Below, piece after piece: positions 59,021-64,000 of a DNA stretch of 64,000 bases. How positions within the stretch are numbered: position 1 is the stretch's first letter; each line of letters begins with the position of its first letter. Under the pieces are notes generated by a model that saw only the letters and a list, made by a program, of their open reading frames with translations, was not told the origin of the DNA and did no database searches. The translations under genes were made by a program, and so were the position numbers. The DNA lies in NCBI GenBank assembly GCA_038526245.1, contig JBCBGZ010000006.1, positions 17,335 to 81,334 on the forward strand, given 5' to 3'. Source of the DNA: UBA5336 sp038526245 (lineage in GTDB: Bacteria; Pseudomonadota; Alphaproteobacteria; Caulobacterales; Hyphomonadaceae).

Positions 59021-59509
59021 TTAGGGATTGTCTTTTATGGCGGCGAGCCGCTGGCAGACGGCGCCTTTGGCTCCGGGGCCGGGAACAGTCTTGATGTCTT
59101 TTGGCTCAAGACGGCGGCCATCACGGGTTTGTAAAACCAAAGGTCCGATCGGCACTCCTGTTTGCCGCTCGATAATCTCAACCGGGGCCTCTCCCTCGGC
59201 GTAGAGGTGTTCGTTTCCCCATTGCAGCATGGCGATCATGACCGTGTTCAGAGACCGGCCCTTGGGGGTCAGCGAATAGGCATATCGCGTCCCCATTTGT
59301 CCGATGTCGAACTTCTTCAGAAGACCCTCATCGACGAGACGCGCCAGCCGATTGGAAAGCAAATTCTTCGCGATTCCGGTGTTGCGCTCAAACTCCTTGA
59401 ACCGGGACGCGCCGTAAAATGCCTCCCGAAGGATAAGCCAGGTCCATTGGTCACCGACAATGTTCAGCATCCCGGCCACAGGACAGTTTTGCGTATGAGG
59501 TTTCACCAT
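59021..59509 (-). CDS. HxlR-family transcriptional regulator
   Basis: A 162-residue winged-helix regulator. The HxlR domain (about 8-95) is CPVAGMLNIVGDQWTWLILREAFYGASRFKEFERNTGIAKNLLSNRLARLVDEGLLKK, with the DNA-contact helix in GIAKNLLSNRL. Cys9 near the N-terminus is where redox-sensing HxlR proteins (HypR, YodB) carry their reactive cysteine. The C-terminal 60 residues are an unassigned extension. It shares a leftward operon with the isomerase and is divergent from an SDR; two GTTGC palindromes lie between them. Confidence 0.9.
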   Translation of the reverse strand: MVKPHTQNCPVAGMLNIVGDQWTWLILREAFYGASRFKEFERNTGIAKNLLSNRLARLVDEGLLKKFDIGQMGTRYAYSLTPKGRSLNTVMIAMLQWGNEHLYAEGEAPVEIIERQTGVPIGPLVLQTRDGRRLEPKDIKTVPGPGAKGAVCQRLAAIKDNP

Positions 59510-59525
59510 CGTTAAGAGTCATTTA

Positions 59526-59540
59526 GTTGCACTTTGCAAC
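59526..59540. promoter_or_regulatory. Operator-like palindrome 1 (HxlR/SDR spacer)
   Basis: GTTGC-ACTTT-GCAAC is a perfect 5-bp inverted repeat 17 bases upstream of the HxlR start. It shares the half-site with the second palindrome 29 bases away (centre to centre), so two regulator dimers would bind almost on the same helical face. Confidence 0.65.
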
Positions 59541-59553
59541 CAATATGATAGTA

Positions 59554-59570
59554 GGTTGCATAAAGCAACC
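59554..59570. promoter_or_regulatory. Operator-like palindrome 2 (HxlR/SDR spacer)
   Basis: GGTTGC-ATAAA-GCAACC is a perfect 6-bp inverted repeat with a 5-base spacer, 27 bases upstream of the SDR start. It repeats the GTTGC-n5-GCAAC pattern of the first site. The pair is the best operator candidate for the HxlR protein and for control of both the isomerase and the SDR. Confidence 0.7.
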
Positions 59571-59597
59571 AAATTTGGGGTGAACCCGGGAGCAACC

Positions 59598-60362
59598 ATG
59601 AAACCCGTTTGTCTTGTTATGGGCGCTGGCGCTGGCATCGGCGGTACGGTTGGCGCCCGGTTTGCCCGGGAGGGCTATCACGCGGTGCTGTGTCGGCGCA
59701 GCGATGAAGCCGGGCTGCAGACCCTTGTGAAATCCATCCATGATGCGGGCGGGGCGGCGACGGGCTTCCTGATGAACGCCATTGAGGACGACGCCATCGA
59801 GGCGCGGGTGGCGGAGGTGGAACGCGACATTGGCCCGATCGAAGTGGTGGTCTATAATCTCGGCGCCCAGATCGGGGACCGCGCGCTGGCGGATACCAGC
59901 CCAAAGGCCTTTGAGATGGGTTGGCGGCTCGCCACACTCGGCCTGTTCCGGCTGGCACGGGAGGTCTGCCCGCTGATGGAGGCGCGCGGCAGCGGGACGA
60001 TCCTGGTGACGTCAGCCACCGCGGCGGTGCGCGGTAATGGTGGCCAGCATTCCCATGCCGCGGCCATGGGCGGGCGGCGCATGCTGTGCCAGACGCTGAA
60101 TGCCGAATTCGCCTCCAAGGGCATCCATGTGGCCCATATCCTGGTCGACGGCGCCGTGGACGCGCCCGACACGCTGGGCAAGATGCTGGGACCGGAGCAG
60201 TTTGCAAAGCTGCGCGAGGTGCGCGGCGGCCAGGACGGTCTGCTGGTGCCAGAGCACATCGCCGACACCTACTACCACCTCGCCCACCAGCACCGCTCCA
60301 CCTGGACTCACGAACTCGACCTGCGCTCCTGGACGGACACCGCCTGGTGGAACAAGGGGTAA
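59598..60362 (+). CDS. Atypical short-chain dehydrogenase/reductase lacking the YxxxK pair
   Basis: A 254-residue SDR fold. The nucleotide loop is VMGAGAGIGGTVGARFAREG, with RRS after strand 2 suggesting NADP. The usual NAG motif is YNLGAQIG. At the active site, Ser in VTSATAAVRGNGGQHSHAAAMGGRR is present, but the Tyr and Lys positions hold His and Met. A related SDR group (RGGAGFAAFAGAK type) also lacks the Tyr; here the Lys is gone as well. It ends with HELDLRSWTDTAWW. The start is ATG 59598, with GGGAG six bases upstream. It is divergent from HxlR and probably co-regulated with the isomerase. Confidence 0.85.
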   Translation: MKPVCLVMGAGAGIGGTVGARFAREGYHAVLCRRSDEAGLQTLVKSIHDAGGAATGFLMNAIEDDAIEARVAEVERDIGPIEVVVYNLGAQIGDRALADTSPKAFEMGWRLATLGLFRLAREVCPLMEARGSGTILVTSATAAVRGNGGQHSHAAAMGGRRMLCQTLNAEFASKGIHVAHILVDGAVDAPDTLGKMLGPEQFAKLREVRGGQDGLLVPEHIADTYYHLAHQHRSTWTHELDLRSWTDTAWWNKG

Positions 60363-60531
60363 GGGGTGGGGCGGGGATTGGCCCGAAGTTGCCGGTAAAA
60401 AACAAACCTGTGAGTGGCTTAAGACGCCCATTGAGAAATGATTCCGCGGTTCGATGTGTCGCGCTCGAGAACAGATCCCTGGATATTTTCGTGCGACAGC
60501 GACAGGTTGCTACGGGTTAAGGGGAACGCGA

Positions 60532-61071
60532 ATGTTGTTGGAAACCATCTACTACATCACTCAGATCATTGCCGTTTTGCTAGTCATCGGTTCACTGTTG
60601 TTTGTTGGCATACAGATCCGGGACAATTCACGCGCTGTGAAGGATCAAAACCGTTGGACCCGCTTAACAGAGATCAATGCCACAGCGCGGATGTTAGCCG
60701 AAAACCCAGAGGTTTTACGCGTTAACACTGAAGCGTCGAGCACAGCGTGGCAGGGTATGTTACAGGAATTCGCCGAAACTTGGGGCATCAGCTTGGAAGA
60801 GGCAGGCATAGTAGCGTGGACGCAGTCGACTTATATCTGGACCCATTGGGCGCAGTGGCGGGCCATGAAATCGCAACACGACGAACGCGAGATGAAGAAT
60901 ATCATCAGGTTCTACTACAGTATGGAGCCTATGGCCTCCATTGTTCGCCAACCGACCTCCCGCGCGGTCTATGACCCGGATTTTATTGATTGGCTGGATG
61001 GCGTTTTGAGCTCGGTCTCAGTTGAGGAAACATCGCCACCTTCCGCACCAGAAGGGGAACCAGACGCATGA
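60532..61071 (+). CDS. Tandem membrane-anchored paralogue 1 (unknown function)
   Basis: A 179-residue protein. The N-terminus LLETIYYITQIIAVLLVIGSLLFVGIQIRDNSRA is one membrane helix ending in a basic amphipathic stretch, and it is shared with the two genes that follow. The remaining ~140 residues are helical and Trp-rich (STAWQGMLQEFAETWGISLEEAGIVAWTQSTYIWTHWAQWRAM), finishing with a Pro/Glu-rich tail. AAGGGGA precedes the ATG; an extension to 60454 has none. Base composition is noticeably poorer in G/C at third positions than in neighbouring housekeeping genes. It overlaps the next gene by ATGA. No known function. Confidence 0.75.
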   Translation: MLLETIYYITQIIAVLLVIGSLLFVGIQIRDNSRAVKDQNRWTRLTEINATARMLAENPEVLRVNTEASSTAWQGMLQEFAETWGISLEEAGIVAWTQSTYIWTHWAQWRAMKSQHDEREMKNIIRFYYSMEPMASIVRQPTSRAVYDPDFIDWLDGVLSSVSVEETSPPSAPEGEPDA

Positions 61072-61604
61072 CCCTCGAAGCACTGTACTATGTTAGCCAG
61101 ATCGTGGCTGTCCTCGCTATTCTTGGTTCGCTGATTTTCGTTGGTATTCAAATCCGCCAAAATACCAAGCAGGCGCGTGCGGCCGCAGCGCAGTCCGTCT
61201 ATGAAAATTACGCAAGCTGGTACATGTTTGCGGGCGAAAGCGTGGAACGCGCCCGGATCGGGATGAAAGCGCTCAAAGACCCCGATAGCTTATCCGATGA
61301 GGAAAACGCCATTTTTATGGGGGGCTTGCTGGCACAGTTTTCCTACCTGCAAAGCGCGTTTTTTCTTTGGCAGGATGGCAGTTTGAAAGACGAAGTCTGG
61401 CGCAGTATGGAGGCGACGGTAACAACAATTTTGACTACCTCAGGTGGCAAAGCATTTTGGAAGAGACGGCGCTTTTCTTTTACGGAAGCATTTTGCGTCC
61501 ACATCGAGACCAACGCCCTGAATCGTCCGCTTCCAGAGGGCATGCGACCATGGTCGACCCCGGATAAGCCGACCGAGCAATCGACCGAGGAGCCGGACGC
61601 ATGA
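61068..61604 (+). CDS. Tandem membrane-anchored paralogue 2 (unknown function)
   Basis: A 178-residue protein beginning TLEALYYVSQIVAVLAILGSLIFVGIQIRQNTKQ, the same membrane module as its neighbours. The body diverges (ENYASWYMFAGESVERARIGMKAL, AQFSYLQSAFFLWQDGSLKDEVW, FWKRRRFSFTEAFCVHIETNALNRP) and again ends in a Pro/Glu/Thr-rich tail. It overlaps both the preceding and following gene by ATGA. The two junctions are nearly identical in DNA (GACGCATGACCCTCGAA at both), so the gene-plus-junction unit was duplicated. Function unknown. Confidence 0.75.
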   Translation: MTLEALYYVSQIVAVLAILGSLIFVGIQIRQNTKQARAAAAQSVYENYASWYMFAGESVERARIGMKALKDPDSLSDEENAIFMGGLLAQFSYLQSAFFLWQDGSLKDEVWRSMEATVTTILTTSGGKAFWKRRRFSFTEAFCVHIETNALNRPLPEGMRPWSTPDKPTEQSTEEPDA

Positions 61605-62152
61605 CCCTCGAAAGCATTTACTATATCGGCCAAACAATAGCGGTGGTTGCGATCCTTGGCTCACTTATCGCAATCTTCCTACAGCAACGACAAGCGAACA
61701 AGATCTCCCGAATTGAGAACTCACAGAGCCTTTCGGTGGCCTATGCGGATAGCCTCCGGGACATCATGAACAACGCCGAGCTCGCGACTATCTTCCGGAA
61801 AGTCATGTTCGAAGATGCACCGCTTGATCGTGTAGAGGCGACGCGAATACTATTTTACTTCAATGTGATGTTAGACAGCAACGTGAAAGCCTGGGTGGCG
61901 AAACAAAATGGCCTCTATGACGCCGCGGCGATGAAAGCGATGACAGCCAACACGGCGTGGTACCTTACAAAACCGATCTTCCGGAAAGAATGGAAACGGC
62001 TTGAGGCACTTGGCTTTTATCCAGATGGATTTGCAGACCTTATTAATGGTCTGATCGAGCCTACCGGTTCCGATGACGAGCGGACACAAAGCCCCGAGGA
62101 ATCTGCACCTCCAGGGTCGACGTTCGATTCAAATAAAGATGCAGAGTCTTGA
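61601..62152 (+). CDS. Tandem membrane-anchored paralogue 3 (unknown function)
   Basis: A 183-residue protein beginning TLESIYYIGQTIAVVAILGSLIAIFLQQRQANKI, the shared membrane module. The cytoplasmic or exported body is different again (SLSVAYADSLRDIMNNAELATIFRKVMFEDAPLDRVEATRILFYFNVMLDSNVKAW, TAWYLTKPIFRKEWKRLEALGF). A Ser/Glu-rich tail ends it. It is the last gene of the triplet and converges on dapF, 77 bases away. With only the first ~35 residues alike, the three may form a hetero-oligomer in the membrane, but this is inference. Confidence 0.75.
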   Translation: MTLESIYYIGQTIAVVAILGSLIAIFLQQRQANKISRIENSQSLSVAYADSLRDIMNNAELATIFRKVMFEDAPLDRVEATRILFYFNVMLDSNVKAWVAKQNGLYDAAAMKAMTANTAWYLTKPIFRKEWKRLEALGFYPDGFADLINGLIEPTGSDDERTQSPEESAPPGSTFDSNKDAES

Positions 62153-62229
62153 ACTCGCCCAAAGCAGTCACTCAGCCGACTTGTAGGAATGACAGCTTAC
62201 GGCGATTTCCCGCCGGTTGGGCCCCGTCC

Positions 62230-63072
62230 CTAAACCTCCACATCCAGCGTCCGCTCCAGCTCCACGGGGCCGGTCATCAGAACGTGGTCGTCGGCCTCGC
62301 GCCATTCTATGGTGAGGTCGCCGCCGTCGAGGATGAGGCGCGCCTTTCGGCCGGTTTTTTTCGCGCGCGCGGCGCAGACGAGGGCGGCGCAGGCGCCGGT
62401 GCCGCAGGCCTTGGTGAGGCCCGCCCCGCGTTCCCACACCCTTAGCCGGATCGTCTCCCGGTCGATCACCTGGGCGAAGCCAACATTGGTGCCTTCGGGA
62501 AAGATCGGGTGCCACTCCACCAGCGGGCCCAGCGCGGGAATGTCATAGGCCTCGGCATCATCGACGAAGAAGACCGCATGGGGATTGCCCATGGAGACCA
62601 CGGCGGGTCGGGCGAGATAGGGCGCGTCCATCGGGCCGATCTTCACGTCGACCCCGCGCACATCCATCTTTTCGCTGAGGGGGATATCCTCCCAGCCCAG
62701 CAGCGGCGAGCCCATATCCACGGTGATCAGGCCGCCTTCGGCAAGGCTGGCGACCAGCGTGTCGGCATCGGTGCGGATGCGCACGCGCTCGCGCCCGGTC
62801 TCCTCCAGGATAAGCTGTCCGACGCAGCGGGTCGCGTTTCCGCAGGCCGAAACCTCGCTGCCATCGGCATTCCAGATGCGCATGAAGGCGTCTTTCTCCG
62901 CGTCGCGCTCAATGGCGATCACCTGGTCGGCCTTGAACAGGCGGGAAATCTCGCGGACCTGGGCCGGCACCGGCGCAAAAGGCGCGCTGCGGGCGTCGAA
63001 CACGGCGAAGGCATTGCCCGCCCCGTTCATTTTCCAAACGCGCATGGTCTGTCCTGTGGTGGGCGCACTCAT
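62230..63072 (-). CDS. dapF: Diaminopimelate epimerase
   Basis: A 280-residue PLP-independent epimerase converting LL- to meso-diaminopimelate for lysine and peptidoglycan. Two catalytic cysteines are visible: GSEVSACGNATRCVG (first) and LTKACGTGACAALV (second). WKMNGAGNAFAVFD at the N-terminus and GNPHAVFFVDD are standard signatures. The start at 63072 (MSAPTTGQT) overlaps the upstream small membrane protein by ATGA; MRVWKMNG at 63045 is the core family start and remains possible. Length is normal. It is not near other lysine genes apart from lysC, 31 kb away. Confidence 0.94.
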   Translation of the reverse strand: MSAPTTGQTMRVWKMNGAGNAFAVFDARSAPFAPVPAQVREISRLFKADQVIAIERDAEKDAFMRIWNADGSEVSACGNATRCVGQLILEETGRERVRIRTDADTLVASLAEGGLITVDMGSPLLGWEDIPLSEKMDVRGVDVKIGPMDAPYLARPAVVSMGNPHAVFFVDDAEAYDIPALGPLVEWHPIFPEGTNVGFAQVIDRETIRLRVWERGAGLTKACGTGACAALVCAARAKKTGRKARLILDGGDLTIEWREADDHVLMTGPVELERTLDVEV

Positions 63073-63485
63073 CGCGGAAGCCTCGCTGCAACAATCCAAC
63101 TGGACACCTGGGCGGCCAGGGCCGTCAAGAGCGCCAGATTCATCAGGGGATGGGAAAGAAAGAATGAAAGCGCGGCCACGGCGATGCAGGCCCAGTCCAC
63201 GCCGGCATTGCTCATCAGGTGGCCCAGGGGGCGGCGGGCGGCTTTCACGTCGGCTTCGGTGACGCTGCGCCAGACCCGGCCCATGTCGGGCGGACCGAAC
63301 GTGTCCTGCAATTGGGCTGGGTCGATGATGCCGGTCAACTCGCACAGATCCTGCGGCCCGGCCACACCCAGACTGACCGCCCGCCAGCGCGAGGACGAAC
63401 CGATCAGGCTGATGATCGCCGAAATGATAACCACCAGCGCCGCCGCCGTCGCCGCCAAGCCATCAAAAGGAGGATATCCACTCAT
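63069..63485 (-). CDS. Small membrane protein of unknown function upstream of dapF
   Basis: A 138-residue protein with a hydrophobic segment near the N-terminus (LAATAAALVVIISAIISLIG, about 10-29) and two near the C-terminus (about 96-132: VDWACIAVAALSFFLSHPLMNLALLTALAAQVSSWIVAA). Between them is a polar loop of about 65 residues (LCELTGIIDPAQLQDTFGPPDMGRVWR). No family is recognised. Its stop overlaps the dapF start, so the two are coupled. The ribosome site upstream of ATG 63485 is weak. Confidence 0.6.
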   Translation of the reverse strand: MSGYPPFDGLAATAAALVVIISAIISLIGSSSRWRAVSLGVAGPQDLCELTGIIDPAQLQDTFGPPDMGRVWRSVTEADVKAARRPLGHLMSNAGVDWACIAVAALSFFLSHPLMNLALLTALAAQVSSWIVAARLPR

Positions 63486-63530
63486 GGGTGAGATGTAGAC
63501 ATTTCGCCCGCCTGCGAACAGGCCGGAAAT

Positions 63531-64000
63531 CTATCGCCTCGGAATAGCGGCCCAGTAGTCGAAGTCCAGGAGGACGCCCGGCAGGTATTTTCCGTCCTCG
63601 CCCTTGAGGGGGAAGGCGCTGACATCCTGGTCCTTGGCCGCCACCAGGCGCAGGCGCAGGGCGCCGACCGTGTCGGAGAGCTCGGCCTTGTCGAGCACTT
63701 CGCTCCAGGCATAGACCGTGTCGCCCGCAAACAGCGGCCCTGCATGGGTGCCCGCATTGATGGCCATCATTTCGGCGGCATTGGCCAGGCCATTGAAGCT
63801 CAGCGCGCGGGCGATGGAGATGACCACGCCGCCATAGATCAGGCGCTTGCCGAAGCGGCTGTCTTTCTGTGCATGGGCGTCGAAGTGCACCTTGGCGGTG
63901 TTCTGGTAGAGCCGGGTGGCGATCTGGTGTTCGGCTTCCTCGACTGTCATGCCGTCCACATGGTCGATCTTTTCGCCCACCTCATAGTCTTCAAACCGGT
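63531..64000 (-). CDS. MaoC-type hydratase, C-terminal part (probably mesaconyl-CoA hydratase; partial)
   Basis: The frame is open to the window's right edge, so the 5' part is missing. The visible ~156 residues form a hot-dog fold: FEDYEVGEKIDHVDGMTVEEAEHQIATRLYQNTAKVHF, RLIYGGVVISIARALSFNGLANA, INAGTHAGPLFAGDTVYAWSEVLDKAEL and KYLPGVLLDFDYWAAIPRR. These resemble, from memory, the second MaoC repeat of alphaproteobacterial mesaconyl-CoA (2-methylfumaryl-CoA) hydratase of the ethylmalonyl-CoA pathway, about 340 residues in full. Another MaoC-family enoyl-CoA hydratase is the main alternative. An internal GTG at 63980 could be mistaken for a start. Confidence 0.7.
   Translation of the reverse strand, partial: RFEDYEVGEKIDHVDGMTVEEAEHQIATRLYQNTAKVHFDAHAQKDSRFGKRLIYGGVVISIARALSFNGLANAAEMMAINAGTHAGPLFAGDTVYAWSEVLDKAELSDTVGALRLRLVAAKDQDVSAFPLKGEDGKYLPGVLLDFDYWAAIPRR

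Noticed and set aside
63980..64000. GTG at 63980 as the start of a complete MaoC-type gene
   Set aside because: The frame continues to the window edge with family-like sequence (FEDYEVGE), so the gene is truncated rather than starting here.

Overview
The window is ordinary, gene-dense chromosome from a GC-rich alphaproteobacterium. The evidence is the gene order and protein families: lysC-ptsP-rodZ-ispG; obgE-proB-tsaE-amgK-murU-addB-addA-trxA; pstC-pstA-pstB-phoU-phoB; a TonB-dependent receptor; PTS-Ntr enzyme I; AddAB instead of RecBCD; and a mesaconyl-CoA hydratase-like gene at the right edge. A Caulobacterales/Maricaulales/Hyphomonadaceae-type marine or aquatic bacterium is the best guess, but that is inference. 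I saw no rRNA, tRNA, CRISPR array, insertion sequence, integrase or prophage gene.

Layout. 1-1906: a small metal-responsive cluster (CsoR-type repressor, outer-membrane-type protein, MerP-like and MerT-like proteins) with a G-tract operator, facing the 3' end of an outer-membrane transporter-like gene. 2000-5183: a thiolase-like protein, galU and a flavodoxin. 5313-10691: the phosphate operon pstC-pstA-pstB-phoU-phoB with a good Pho box and no pstS or phoR in the window. 10783-14445: Sua5/TsaC, then a cytochrome b561-YceI fusion and two YceI lipoproteins. 14565-20020: an acyl-CoA dehydrogenase, a trypsin-like protease and a TonB receptor. 20359-23771: lgt and a large membrane TIR-domain protein with about ten extracytoplasmic repeats. 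23819-32352: ald, ispG, rodZ-like, ptsP, lysC, ubiG and a DUF924 gene. 32410-44681: a long leftward run of housekeeping genes covering thioredoxin, AddAB repair, cell-wall sugar recycling (AmgK/MurU), TsaE, ProB, Obg and SerB. 44731-52333: miaA and an ilv operon with an LVLVI leader peptide and attenuator; ilvB, ilvN and ilvC are interleaved with unrelated genes, one of them a WecG-type glycosyltransferase fused to a STAS domain. 52330-60362: small regulator/enzyme units (TetR with a beta-propeller lipoprotein and an SDR; an ATP-grasp enzyme; a PfkB kinase; HxlR with an isomerase and a divergent SDR). 60532-62152: three tandem, translationally coupled paralogous membrane-anchored proteins of unknown function. 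62230-64000: dapF, a small membrane protein, and the truncated MaoC-type hydratase.

How the genes work together. Much of the window makes amino acids, the cell envelope and tRNA modifications: LysC and DapF (lysine/DAP), IlvBNC (branched chain), ProB, SerB; GalU, MurU/AmgK, Lgt, RodZ; TsaC/TsaE, MiaA. Phosphate starvation control is encoded with its own sensor PhoU and regulator PhoB. The parts with least precedent are the TIR membrane repeat protein, the tandem triplet at 60532-62152, and the foreign genes translationally coupled into the ilv operon.
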